The notes: generated by a model not told the origin, from the letters alone. A DNA stretch of 64,000 bases from Maribacter halichondriae (GCF_027474825.1 NZ_CP107030.1:1357001-1421000); one strand, 5' to 3'. Positions 20,857 to 30,134 are shown, counted from the first letter of the stretch. Numbers and translations are program-made.

Positions 20857-22107
20857 CTATTTTAACACAATCTTTTCGGCTTCCCCGAAGCTATCGTAGT
20901 TACTAGTGATCACTTTTTCACCCGCTTGCAGACCTTCCAAAACTTCGTAATATCTAGAGTTTTGTTTTCCGATTCGGATATTTCGTTTCAACGCCTCATC
21001 TCCATCCGGACCGACAACAAAGATCCATTGGCCGCCGGTGCTTTGAAAGAAACTTCCTTTAGGTAATAAAAGTGCATCGCTAGATTCACCCAATTGTAAT
21101 TTGATATTATAGCTCTGCCCGGTTCGAATAGTTTCAGGCTTTTCCGCCGTGAAAACCAAGTCGACCTTGAATTTTCCGTTGCGCACCTCTGGGTAGACTT
21201 TTCTAAGACGTAACGGAAACTCATTGCCGTTACGGTCCAAGGTCGCAACCAAATCACGCTGTACCCTATCTATATAATGCTCGTCGATACTGGCCTCGAT
21301 CTTATAATCGGTCAATACGTTGATCTGCCCGATGCGCTGCCCTTGGGTAATGTTTTGACCGATCTCGGCATCCAAGAACCCTAATTGCCCGTCTGCCGGA
21401 GCGCGCACGTTCAGATGGTCAAGGCGTTGGTACACCATGCCCAATGTTTTTTGCATTCGATTTAGATCGGTTTCCAAAACCGGTAGCGAAGTTTCACGCA
21501 ATTCGTTATCGTTCTCCGTCTGTACTTTTACGATTTCATATTGTTTTTGTGATAGTTCATAATTTTCCTTTGACAGTTGATACACTTCCTTCGAAATCAA
21601 TTCTTCTTCGAATAGGGCTTTATTCTGCTCGAAATTCCTTTTTAATCTTTGAAGTTCGGTGCTGGCGGTGGCCAACGATCTTCTACCTTCTACCTGTCTC
21701 GAATCAAAAGTCAATCTGGTCTGACGCAAATCGTTCTGTTTTAATGCCAGACCACTTTCGCTCTGTAAGATTTGTTCGTAGAGATTAATATTGTCCAGCT
21801 TTAGAATGATATCGCCTTTCTTGACCATCGCACCCTCTTCAATTAATTTTTCTTCTACGCGACCGCCTTCGTAGGCATCCATATAAATCGTAGCGATGGG
21901 AGCCACATTACCGTTGATGGTGATATAGTCATCGAACTTGCCCTGGGTTACATCGGCTATGGAAAGCTTATCCTTTTCGGTACGAAATGTGGAGACCGAT
22001 GTCGCAAAAATCAATTGATAGGCAGCGAACAACAATAGCAGCCCAAGGGCGATATAGCCAAAGTGTTTTGGACGTAGTCCTTTTTTCTTTTCTAATTGTA
22101 TATCCAT
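20857..22107 (-). CDS. HlyD/MacA-type periplasmic adaptor
   Basis: 416 residues with one N-terminal membrane segment (about 16-36, after MDIQLEKKKGLRPKHFGYIA), a lipoyl-like half motif (MDAYEGGRVEEKLIEEGAMV), a long helical hairpin (about 115-225, rich in Q, E, K and R), the second lipoyl half (LNVRAPADGQLGF) and a C-terminal beta-barrel and membrane-proximal domain. Such proteins bridge an inner-membrane transporter and a TolC channel. Its place between the tolC-like gene and the ATPase gene fits a MacA role in a MacAB-TolC-like machine. The start chosen is the ATG 55 bp after the tolC-like stop. Confidence 0.92.
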   Translation of the reverse strand: MDIQLEKKKGLRPKHFGYIALGLLLLFAAYQLIFATSVSTFRTEKDKLSIADVTQGKFDDYITINGNVAPIATIYMDAYEGGRVEEKLIEEGAMVKKGDIILKLDNINLYEQILQSESGLALKQNDLRQTRLTFDSRQVEGRRSLATASTELQRLKRNFEQNKALFEEELISKEVYQLSKENYELSQKQYEIVKVQTENDNELRETSLPVLETDLNRMQKTLGMVYQRLDHLNVRAPADGQLGFLDAEIGQNITQGQRIGQINVLTDYKIEASIDEHYIDRVQRDLVATLDRNGNEFPLRLRKVYPEVRNGKFKVDLVFTAEKPETIRTGQSYNIKLQLGESSDALLLPKGSFFQSTGGQWIFVVGPDGDEALKRNIRIGKQNSRYYEVLEGLQAGEKVITSNYDSFGEAEKIVLK

Positions 22108-22125
22108 TTTTTATAATTCTTTTTT

Positions 22126-22151
22126 TGTCATTTCCGCGAAGGCGGAAATCC
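22126..22151. repeat. Short dispersed palindrome (TGTCATTTCCGCGAAGGCGG type)
   Basis: TGTCATTTCCGCGAAGGCGG then AAATCC lies in the 55-bp gap between the tolC-like and hlyD-like genes. The inner arms ATTTCCGC and GCGGAAAT pair around a four-base loop. A related copy in the other orientation is at 46980-47004 (20 of 25 positions alike). The sequence is of the type repeated many times in Bacteroidota chromosomes; count in this genome cannot be judged from one window. Confidence 0.65.
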
Positions 22152-22162
22152 ATTCATTTGTA

Positions 22163-23509
22163 TCAGTTAATATTAAAAATCGGCAGCCCACTGTAAAAGT
22201 CTAATGTGGTCTTATTGACTTCGGAACGCAATCGAACCTGTAGATTTTCATTTTGCGCACTTGCAAAAAGATTTTTTGCCGTAAACAATTCAATACCATT
22301 GACCATTCCTTTCTCATAACGCTTTTGGGCAATGGTGAAAGCCATACGTTGGGCTTCCATATTTTGCCCACTTTGCTCCAACTCTACCAATAATGAGTTG
22401 TATTCTTGTACCAATTGTTGAATAGTTTGAAAGAGTACCTGTTCTTGCAGCTCAAGATTATTCTCTTGTCTAAGTTTTTCGATTTTAGCTTGTTTTACCC
22501 TTGAGCGAGCTGACCAACCGTTGCTGATGGGAACATTCAGGCTCAATCCGTAGAACTGCGAGGTATTATCCCTGAATTGTTCGCGAAAGGGTAGGGTATT
22601 GTCTAAACTATCCCGAAAGGTTTCAAAATAACCAGTACTTACACCGGCAAAAAGCGATAATGAAGGATAGAGATTTCCTCTGGCTATGCCCACCTGTTTT
22701 TTTGCAGCTTGAGCGCGAAGTTCTTGCGCCTTAACTAAAGGTAAAAATTCACGCGCTTTCGAATAGACAGAGTCCGATTGCATCTTTGGCGCTGTTTCAG
22801 TTTCCGTCACCTGGGCGATGTTGGGTATGATCTCTATCTCGGAAGTATTTTCTAGGTTCATTTCTTGAATTAAGGCCAACTTTGCTGCGGCCAGTTGGTT
22901 TTCGCTTTGGGTCAGATTGAGTTCATCCGCTAGTAATGCGGATTTTGCTTCGTACAAATCTGCGCCAGCCATCAGACCAAGTTCAATCTGTTTCTCGACC
23001 AATTGGTAATTGGTTTTGGAAACGCCCAATTGCTCATTGGCAATGGCGACCAACCCTTCAGAAAACCGAATATCATTAAAAGCTTGCATGACACGAAAAG
23101 CCAACAAATATTTCTGCTGTAGGCTCTCTTCTTTTGCCGCTTTGTATAGAAATTTAGAGGCCTTGATGGCATTGATTTTTTGAAAACCCTGAAACAAGTC
23201 GATATTCGACTGTAACGAATAATTGTTGAAGAAAAAATCTTGCACGACAAAGGTTCCCGTATTTGGATCCTCCGCTCTACCAGAATTTACAGTGTAGTTC
23301 GAACTAGCATTGACTACTGGTAAAAGATTACGAATCGACTGTCGGTAGTCCTCCCTGCCAGCATCCGCGGTATATTCAAAATTGTTCAGCTGAAGATTGT
23401 GCTCCAAGGCATGGGCGATGCACTCGTCAAGCGTCCACTTTTCCTGGGCAAGAGTATTTGCACCTAGCAACAGGAAAAATACAAATGGTATTAAAAATCT
23501 TAAAGTCAT
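22163..23509 (-). CDS. TolC-family outer membrane efflux protein
   Basis: 448 residues with an N-terminal signal peptide (MTLRFLIPFVFFLLLGANTLA, cleavage likely before QEKWTLDE) and the typical opening WTLDECIAHALEHNLQL of outer membrane factors. The remainder is helical, with repeated heptad-like stretches and the LxxxxxxYxxGM motif (KRYEKGMVNGIELFTA) near the C-terminus that is common in this family. It should form the trimeric outer-membrane channel of the efflux machine encoded by the following genes. It is the first gene of the minus-strand operon and lies downstream of the strong regulatory module at 23545-23652. Confidence 0.94.
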   Translation of the reverse strand: MTLRFLIPFVFFLLLGANTLAQEKWTLDECIAHALEHNLQLNNFEYTADAGREDYRQSIRNLLPVVNASSNYTVNSGRAEDPNTGTFVVQDFFFNNYSLQSNIDLFQGFQKINAIKASKFLYKAAKEESLQQKYLLAFRVMQAFNDIRFSEGLVAIANEQLGVSKTNYQLVEKQIELGLMAGADLYEAKSALLADELNLTQSENQLAAAKLALIQEMNLENTSEIEIIPNIAQVTETETAPKMQSDSVYSKAREFLPLVKAQELRAQAAKKQVGIARGNLYPSLSLFAGVSTGYFETFRDSLDNTLPFREQFRDNTSQFYGLSLNVPISNGWSARSRVKQAKIEKLRQENNLELQEQVLFQTIQQLVQEYNSLLVELEQSGQNMEAQRMAFTIAQKRYEKGMVNGIELFTAKNLFASAQNENLQVRLRSEVNKTTLDFYSGLPIFNIN

Positions 23510-23544
23510 AATTTAATTGATGTGCCAAACTAGATACTACTCTT

Positions 23545-23652
23545 ATGCCAAGAATATAAATTGCTGTTTATCAAGTGATTGAAATTTATTTTTCGTTGAC
23601 CTCGTTGTACAGGTGTAAAATAGTTGTACAATAGCTGTCAAATTTTTTTACA
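23545..23652 (-). promoter_or_regulatory. Promoter/enhancer module upstream of the efflux operon
   Basis: A 39-bp imperfect palindrome at 23614-23652 (arms TGTAAAATAGTTGTACA and TGTCAAATTTTTTTACA, 5-bp spacer) lies 69 bp from ATGCCA (23545), which reads TTGGCAT on the coding strand like a sigma-54 -24 box. TGGCAT lies 36 bp before the tolC-like ATG. A second TTGGCAC lies at 23522-23528. Neither has a convincing -12 TTGC. The palindrome is about 85 bp upstream of the putative -24 box, a usual distance for an NtrC-type enhancer, and the NtrC-type gene starts divergently at 23797. The module is repeated with identical offsets at 9973-10080. TTGAC (23596) and GTCAA (23637) form further inverted arms. 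Confidence 0.62.
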
Positions 23653-23796
23653 CTTCTTTAGTAGTATCGATTTCAAATCGTAGTTTTAAAAAACGTTATA
23701 TCGCCCGTGTATTCGGTCAAGAACCTTCTTGTACGTCTTGACGACCTTAAACGGAATGTTTTTTGGTAAGAGAGTTTACCATAATACCTTTTTACC

Positions 23797-25160
23797 ATGC
23801 TGGATGCAAAAATATTGGTCGTTGATGATAATAAGAGTGTTCTGAGCGCACTTGAGATTTTGTTGCAGTTCGAATACAAGACGGTCAAGACCATTTCGAA
23901 TCCGAATCAAATTTCTTCTTTTCCCGATTTAGTGGATTTCGATATCGTGTTGTTGGATATGAATTTTTCCGCTGGAGTAAATACGGGTAACGAAGGACTT
24001 TTCTGGCTGCGGGAAATCCAAAAAAAGCGCCGCAGATTTCGGTCATTATGATGACGGCCTACGGAGCTGTTGATCTGGCCGTAAAAGCATTGAAGGAAGG
24101 TGCCACCGATTTTGTATTGAAACCTTGGAACAATGACAAACTACTCGCTACGGTTAAATCAGCTAACGAATTACGAAAATCGCGCAAGGAAATAAACAAA
24201 CTCAAACAGAAAGAAGACAACCTAAAACAACATATCAATCAGAACAAGAATTATATTATCGGTAATTCGAAAGCCCTCAACTCGGTTCTAAAACTGGTCG
24301 GGAAAGTGGCCAAGACAGATGTCAACGTTTTGGTCACAGGGGAAAATGGAACAGGAAAAGAATTGATAGCACGTGAATTACACGGACTTTCCGCTCGGAA
24401 AAATGAAGTATTTATTGCCGTTGATATGGGCTCCATTTCAGAACATCTTTTTGAAAGCGAACTTTTTGGTCACTTAAAAGGTTCATTTACCGATGCCAAG
24501 GAAGACCGCGCCGGTAAATTCGAAGCGGCCAATGGGGGTACCTTATTTTTAGATGAAATCGGTAATTTATCGCTTCAGACGCAAGCAAAATTATTATCCG
24601 CCATACAGAATAAGACCATTGTGCGAGTAGGTTCGAACAAACGGATTCCAGTTGATATTCGTTTGATTTGTGCTACCAACGAGAATCTGGATAAAATGGT
24701 GGCCGACGGTCTTTTTCGTGAAGATCTGCTATATCGCATCAATACGATTTCCATCGAGGTGCCACCGCTTCGTGAAAGAGATAACGACATTTTGGTATTG
24801 GCTGATTTCTACCTGAACAAATACATCTCGAAATATGGAAAACCAGGTCTACGAATCAATCAGGCGGCCCAAGAAAAGTTAATGACCTATCCGTGGCCGG
24901 GTAATGTACGTGAACTTTTGCATACCATTGAGCGTGCCGTCATACTTTCGGAAGAAAACATATTAAAACCCGAAGATTTCTTATTAAACGTCAAAACATC
25001 CATTTCGGTAGATTCCGGCCCGGAAACCTTGGAAGAAATGGAACTTTTGATGATTACGAATGCCCTCAACCAAAACGAGGGCAACTATAGCGCAGCGGCC
25101 GAGCAATTGGGTATCTCAAGACAAACACTTTATAATAAGATGAAGAAAATTGGGAAATGA
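23797..25160 (+). CDS. NtrC-family sigma-54-dependent response regulator, with one frame break
   Basis: Frames 23797-24051 and 24048-25160 make one regulator of 454 residues when a single A is added to the A7 run at 24020-24026 (LREIQKKAPQISVIMMTAYG). Receiver domain (about 1-120) with VVDDN and the phospho-acceptor in LLDMNF. AAA+ domain: Walker A GENGTGKE, Walker B GGTLFLDEIG, sensor VRLICATNENL-like region. The sigma-54 contact loop reads GSFTDA rather than the canonical GAFTGA. C-terminal Fis-type helix-turn-helix (YSAAAEQLGISRQTLYNKMK). Divergent from the efflux operon and followed by its kinase, so it most likely activates that operon. The A-AAA-AAG context is also a known -1 slippage sequence, so programmed frameshifting cannot be ruled out. 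Confidence 0.88.
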
Positions 25161-25202
25161 TTGCTAAGTTGGCGGTTGCGGTTGGCAGTGAACAGTAATA
25201 AA

Positions 25203-25273
25203 TAATGAGTAATGAGTAATGAGTAATCAAAATTATGTTTAAAAACTCATAACTTTTGAACTTGAACTTGAAC
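25203..25273. repeat. Two short tandem repeats between regulator and kinase genes
   Basis: Three and a half copies of TAATGAG (25203-25227) and three copies of TTGAAC (25256-25273) fill most of the 123-bp gap between the regulator stop and the kinase start. Slippage at either tract would change the distance to the kinase start codon. I see no other feature in the gap. Confidence 0.75.
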
Positions 25274-25283
25274 TTTTTTGCCT

Positions 25284-26630
25284 ATGGTAAGCCGACATAT
25301 TTATTTACAATTGATACTTCGTATCATATTTATTTCGCTTGCAGGGCTTGCCGTCGGTTATTTTTTCTTTAGGGAACAATATATTTTGGCCGGGCTTGCC
25401 TTATTGTTCATGATAGTGCTGACTTCATTTCTAATCCACTATGTAAATCAGACCAACCGAAAAATTGCTTATTTCTTCGATGCCATCAAAAATGAAGATT
25501 TTACCTTGCGCTTTCCTGAAAAGTTGAGTGTAAAATCATTGGAAGAGCTTAACCATAGTCTCAACATGCTTAATGAGATGATTCAGGAAATCCATCTTAA
25601 AAAACAGGCGCAAGAGCAGTATTACCAAGAAATCATCAAACAGGCTGATATCGGAATTTTGACCATCAACGAAAAAGGCCACATTCTCTTTGCCAACCGT
25701 ACTATCGAAAAACTGTTCGATTATACCCCGCTGAACCATATTAAACAATTATCGCAGGTCGACCAAAAACTGTACGAACTGTTCGAAGAACTCAAACCTT
25801 TTGAACGAAAACTGGTACAACTTTCCAATGAGAGGGAGAAGAAGCAATTGGCACTGAAATCTACTTCAATAACCTTTGAAAATAAGGAGCTTTTATTGGT
25901 CGTCGTACAAGACATCCATAAAGAACTTGACGAAAAAGAGACCGATTCGTGGGTGAAATTGATACGCGTTTTGACACACGAAATCATGAATACCATTACA
26001 CCGATTACCTCCATTTCAGAATCGATATTGAAATACTACAAAACAGACCGCGGATTGATGTCTTTAGAAGATTTCAATGAAGACCATATACAAAATACGG
26101 TCAAAGGCCTTGAAGTCATTAAAGGACAAGGTGGTGACCTGATGGAATTCGTACAATCGTACCGAAGCTTTCTAAGCCTCCCGAAACCCGACAAAAGCCT
26201 TGTAAACGCCAAACGTCTTTTAGAAAAAGTAAAAATTTTAATGAATCAGGAAAATGACCATGGCCAAATTACCTTTGAAGTTGTTTCAAACCCTGAAGAT
26301 CTTGAACTGTACATCGATGAAAAACAGATTTCGCAAATCTTGATCAACCTCAGCAAAAATGCGCTTCAATCGTTACGAGGTTTGGAAAATGGTAAAGTAA
26401 AAATTGTAGCCGGACTCACCAACCAAGATAAAAAATACGTTCAGGTCATAGACAATGGTCCTGGAATTCCGCCTGAACTTATCGATGAGATTTTTGTGCC
26501 TTTCTTCACCACAAAAGATACCGGAACGGGTATTGGCCTTAGTCTTTCAAAACAGATTATGCATCTGCATGGCGGAAACATTCAGGTAAGCTCAAATGAC
26601 CGTACTGTCTTTACATTGAGTTTTGATTAA
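25284..26630 (+). CDS. NtrB/NtrY-like sensor histidine kinase
   Basis: About 448 residues from the ATG at 25284 (a TTG six bases earlier is possible but less likely). Two N-terminal membrane segments (about 8-50), a linker, a PAS-like domain (QADIGILTINEKGHILFANR, about 125-220), the dimerisation domain with the H-box LTHEIMNTITPI, and a HATPase domain with N-box (LINLSKNALQS), G1 (DNGPGIP) and G2 (GTGIGLSLSK). The H-box form with an asparagine-threonine after HE is typical of kinases that pair with NtrC-type regulators, and the gene directly follows one. No long periplasmic sensor loop is visible, so the signal is probably membrane-associated or cytoplasmic. Confidence 0.9.
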   Translation: MVSRHIYLQLILRIIFISLAGLAVGYFFFREQYILAGLALLFMIVLTSFLIHYVNQTNRKIAYFFDAIKNEDFTLRFPEKLSVKSLEELNHSLNMLNEMIQEIHLKKQAQEQYYQEIIKQADIGILTINEKGHILFANRTIEKLFDYTPLNHIKQLSQVDQKLYELFEELKPFERKLVQLSNEREKKQLALKSTSITFENKELLLVVVQDIHKELDEKETDSWVKLIRVLTHEIMNTITPITSISESILKYYKTDRGLMSLEDFNEDHIQNTVKGLEVIKGQGGDLMEFVQSYRSFLSLPKPDKSLVNAKRLLEKVKILMNQENDHGQITFEVVSNPEDLELYIDEKQISQILINLSKNALQSLRGLENGKVKIVAGLTNQDKKYVQVIDNGPGIPPELIDEIFVPFFTTKDTGTGIGLSLSKQIMHLHGGNIQVSSNDRTVFTLSFD

Positions 26631-26694
26631 ATTTTCAATGCTCAGACCTGTCAGCTTTTAGATGCAAAAAATGGCACAAGTCAGCTAGGCCTAG

Positions 26695-27033
26695 CTACCC
26701 CAATTCTTTGAAGGGATCCCAAAAATGCTTTTCGAAATCAATGATTTGGTTGTCGACAACCTTGATTCCTTCACTTTCCAGTAATTGTTGCATGAGATTT
26801 GTTCCATCGAAATGGTGCTTTCCTGTCAGTAGCCCTATTTTATTGACGACACGATGCGCAGGTACATCTTCCATACCTCCGGCTCCGTTCATAGCCCAAC
26901 CCACCATTCTCGCACTTCGGGCAGTACCTAAATATGTGGCGATGGCACCATAGGAAGTAACCCTTCCATAAGGAATTTGTTTTGCCACCTCGTACACTTT
27001 TTCAAAAAAATTTTTATTATCAGGATTAGTCAT
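26695..27033 (-). CDS. Alkyltransferase-like (ATL) DNA repair protein, MGMT fold
   Basis: 112 residues covering the C-terminal DNA-binding domain of O6-alkylguanine-DNA alkyltransferases (YGRVTSYGAIATYLG, then PAHRVVNKIGLLTG). The active-site PCHR of true alkyltransferases is PAHR here, so it cannot accept an alkyl group. ATL proteins with Ala or Trp in this place are known to bind alkylated guanine and hand the lesion to nucleotide excision repair. The gene overlaps the LysE-type gene by four bases (stop/start), so the two are probably cotranscribed; I see no functional link between them. Confidence 0.85.
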   Translation of the reverse strand: MTNPDNKNFFEKVYEVAKQIPYGRVTSYGAIATYLGTARSARMVGWAMNGAGGMEDVPAHRVVNKIGLLTGKHHFDGTNLMQQLLESEGIKVVDNQIIDFEKHFWDPFKELG

Positions 27034-27658
27034 GTATAAAATATTCGAATAATGGTAATCATTAAAAGTAACAACATCAAAGCACTTAAAATATAATTAC
27101 TGTTTTTTGAAAAACGATTCGTTTTGGTCTCCAATTTATTGAAATAGAACACATAGAGGTAGAGGACCGAAAAAGTACCGAAACCAGCGGCCAAGACAAA
27201 AGTCAATATATCGGTTATATCGAACTTGATCCAACCTGAAGCATTCCACATGGCATTAAGGCCACTGTAGTAGGGGATGGTCAATAAATTTACTGCTGCC
27301 AGCAGAAAGCCTTTATAGAAACTGTTTCTTTTGCTCACCTGTACCTTTCTGGGAGGCTTGATTTTATTTCTTCTTGCCGCAATAAAAAAATAGACCGCAA
27401 AAAAAGCGAATACCAACAAAGCGAATTTTAGCAGCCAATCGATGACCTCGGGGTTTTTGTACAAGAACTTCGAGATATAAACTGCTATGGTGGCCTGTAT
27501 CATAATCATGGAGGAAACTCCTAGACTAAAAATCACGCCATTTAGCTTGCCCTTATCCACACTGGTCTTGGCAGCGTTCATGTTCAACAGGCCAGGTGGT
27601 ACCGTAGCCATAAATGCTGCAGAAAAAGTGGCAAAAAAAGAATCAGTAGGTGTTCCAT
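27030..27658 (-). CDS. LysE-family membrane exporter, with one frame break
   Basis: A continuous frame is visible only from 27611, starting inside the first membrane helix (MATVPPGLLNMNAAK). Starting at the ATG at 27658 and adding one base to the seven-base A run (27633-27639) gives MEHLLILFFATFSAAFMATV, a normal LysE N-terminus, and 209 residues in total. Five or six membrane segments are visible, and PPGLLN in the first cytoplasmic loop is the family hallmark. LysE proteins export amino acids or related small solutes. The corrected start lies directly downstream of the trmB stop (27662). Confidence 0.78.
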
Positions 27659-27661
27659 AAA

Positions 27662-28332
27662 TCAGTTTATCCTGAATTGGATATAGGTAATGGGTTTTCC
27701 CCTTTCAAGGTACTGATTTTCGTAGAATGTTTGTATTCCAATGACTTCTTGCGGACTTCCCTCATTTTTATATACATCGTGATTTGCATAAATTATCTCA
27801 AGGCCCAGTCCGTGAAGAAGCCCTAGTGTATAACCGTGCATAAATTCGCTGTCGGTCTTTAGATGTACGAGTCCGTCAGGTTTGAGAACCTTACGGTATT
27901 TTTTCAAGAAATCGGCGTTCGTCATGCGATGTTTGGTACGCTTGTATTTAATTTGGGGATCTGGAAAGGTTATCCAGATTTCAGAAACCTCGTTTGCATC
28001 AAAAAGCTGATCGATAAGTTCGATTTGCGTTCTTAGAAACGCAACATTAAGAAGATTTTCTTCCAAAGCTGTTTTGGCGCCACGCCATAATCGTGCTCCT
28101 TTAATATCTATTCCAATGAAGTTTTTATCAGGATTCTGTCTAGCGAGTCCGACGGTGTACTCTCCTTTCCGCATCCCAATTCGAGTACAATAGGACTTTC
28201 ATTGCCAAAGTGTTTTTTCCAATTTCCTTTGAGTACGAGAGCACCAGATTCAATGTCGATCCGATTCGGTTGAACCACATTTTGAAAAGTCTCGTTCTCT
28301 TTGAATCGTTTTAACTTATTCTTGCTTCCCAT
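27662..28332 (-). CDS. trmB: tRNA (guanine46-N7)-methyltransferase, with one frame break
   Basis: Frames 28332-28108 and 28174-27662 join into one 223-residue protein when one base is added at the TTT at 28166-28168, giving LELGCGKGEYTVGLARQNPD, the SAM-binding motif of TrmB. Further hallmarks are FIGIDIKGARLW, the catalytic-region motif ITFPDPQIKYKRTKHRM and the C-terminal HLKTDSEFMHGYTL. TrmB methylates G46 in the variable loop of tRNA. The break would remove the whole catalytic domain, so an assembly indel is more likely than gene decay. Confidence 0.88.
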
Positions 28333-28389
28333 AAAAAGAAATTTTAGAGCCTCGCAAAGCTAAGGAAATACAACATGTTCAGAACTTCA

Positions 28390-29449
28390 TCAAGAAACTG
28401 ATTTTTTAGCTTTCTCAAGTGTAAAAGAAAACTCGGAACCCACACCAATTTCGCTTTCGACGTAGATTTTTTCGTTGTGGGCCTCCATAATATGCTTTAC
28501 GATAGCAAGCCCCAGACCAGAGCCGCCCTCGCTTCTGCTTCCACTTTTGTCGACCCTATAGAAACGTTCGAAAAGCCTCGGAATGTGTACTTTCGGTATA
28601 CCCTCGCCATTATCGGTCACCCGAACTATCACCTTGTTTTTTATAAGGTTTTCGACGCTGACCTCGGTCGTACCGTCCTTATGGCCATATTTGATCGAGT
28701 TGACCAATAAGTTGGTAACGACCTGCTGAATCTTCTCCTTATCAGCCTGCACATAAATGGGTTCATCATAATTAATGTCAAAAGTCAGTGTGATTTTTTT
28801 CTTGGTGGCTTTCATCTCCAACAGTTCGAACACACTTTCGATAAGTTCTACAATATCAAAAACTTCTTTTTCAAGATTCAAATCCCCTACTTCGAGCTTT
28901 GTGATCAGGTCGAGATCCTTTATGATGTAAATCAGTCTATCAACGCCCTTGGCGGCCCGCTGTAAATATTTCTTCCGGATGCCTTTATCATCAATGGCAC
29001 CATCCAACAAAGTTTCTATATAGCCTTGTACGGTAAAGAGCGGTGTTTTCAATTCATGGGACACATTACCTAGAAAATCCTTACGGTATTCTTCGCGGAT
29101 CTTAAGTGTGTCTATTTCTATTTTTTTGTCTTTGGCGAATTTTTCTATTTCCTCGGTAAGGGTACGCATATCGGTGGTAATCGGGCCCGATGTCAAAGAA
29201 GTGGACTCTAAAAGGGCCACATCGTCATATATTTTTTATTCTCTTATAAATAAATTTTTCGACCCTGATCTGTATCACTGCAAAAGTGACAACGAAGACG
29301 ATCATGCTGAATAATACTATAGGTAGCCAATACGCTTCAATCTGGTCGCCGTAAAAGACCAAGACAAGCATGAATATTAAAAGGATAAGGGTAATAAAAA
29401 GGGAAGAGCGTAAAGCGAACTTGTATGATTTCTTCAAGCGAGAAGCCAT
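28390..29449 (-). CDS. PhoR-like sensor histidine kinase, with one frame break
   Basis: The first part (29449-29225) encodes two membrane segments (FITLILLIFMLVLVFYG and VLFSMIVFVVTFAVIQIRV); the second (from 29220) encodes a HAMP-like linker, an H-box DFLGNVSHELKTPLFTVQGY and a HATPase domain with N-box VTNLLVNSIKYG and G2 SGLGLAIVKHI. The frames join at the six-base T run 29232-29237: two more bases give IYKRIKKIYDDVALLES, as in homologous flavobacterial kinases; one fewer would give IYKRIKIYDDV. Corrected length about 353 residues. It overlaps the response regulator stop by one base, the usual cotranscribed order. The short extracytoplasmic loop suggests it does not bind a large ligand. 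Confidence 0.85.
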
Positions 29450-30134
29450 TACAGAACGAACTTATAGCCAACGCCCTTTACGGTCTTGAAGTGATCTTCG
29501 CCGATTTTCTCTCTTAGTTTACGAATATGCACATCGATGGTACGGCCACCCACAACCACCTCGTTACCCCAAACTTTGTCTAAAATTACCTCACGTTTGA
29601 AAACCTTGCTAGGTTTTGAGGTCAGCAGTGCCAGCAATTCAAATTCCTTTCGTGGAAGTACGATTTCTTTACCGTTGTTGACGATCTTGTACTCTTCTCG
29701 ATTAATGACGATGTTGCCTACCGTTACGATATCTTCTTGCTGATTGGCCTCATCTTTCAATCTTCTTAACAAAGCCTTTACCTTACTCACCAAAACTTTT
29801 GGTTTTATAGGTTTCGTAATATAGTCGTCGGCCCCGGCATCAAAACCTGCGACTTGTGAATAGTCTTCTCCCCTTGCGGTGAGAAATGTTATAATTGTAT
29901 TTTCAAGACCAGGAGTATTTCGAATTATTTCACAGGCTTCGATTCCATCCATTTCGGGCATCATCACATCAAGTATAATCAAATGCGGCTTTTTTTCTTT
30001 GCTTTGGCAACGCCTTCAGCACCATTTTTGGCCGTGAAAACCTCATAACCCTCTGAAGATAAATTATACTTGACAATTTCTAAAATGTCCGGTTCATCGT
30101 CTACCAAAAGTATCCGAATATCGCTCTTTTTCAT
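29449..30134 (-). CDS. PhoB/OmpR-family response regulator, with one frame break
   Basis: Starting at the ATG at 30134 (MKKSDIRILLVDDEPDILEI), the frame breaks at the seven-T run 29990-29996; one more base joins AKAKKKKPHLIILDVMMPEM and yields 228 residues, the normal size. Receiver domain with LLVDDEPD, phospho-acceptor LIILDVMMPEMDG, and KPIKPK; winged-helix DNA-binding domain with SKPSKVFKREVILDKVWG and RTIDVHIRKLREKIG at the C-terminus. Partner of the kinase at 28390-29449. The regulated genes are not evident. It lies next to two secreted mini-proteins (30388, 30871) in the opposite direction. Confidence 0.9.

Noticed and set aside
26639..26690. Possible AGACCTGTC-type repeat after the kinase gene (CAGACCTGTCAGCTTTTAG)
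   Set aside because: Only one arm is recognisable; no inverted partner of useful length.
27001..27020. A7 run in the ATL gene as a further frame error
   Set aside because: The run reads in frame (NKNFFEKV) and the gene is complete, so A7 is correct there; not every A7 is an error.
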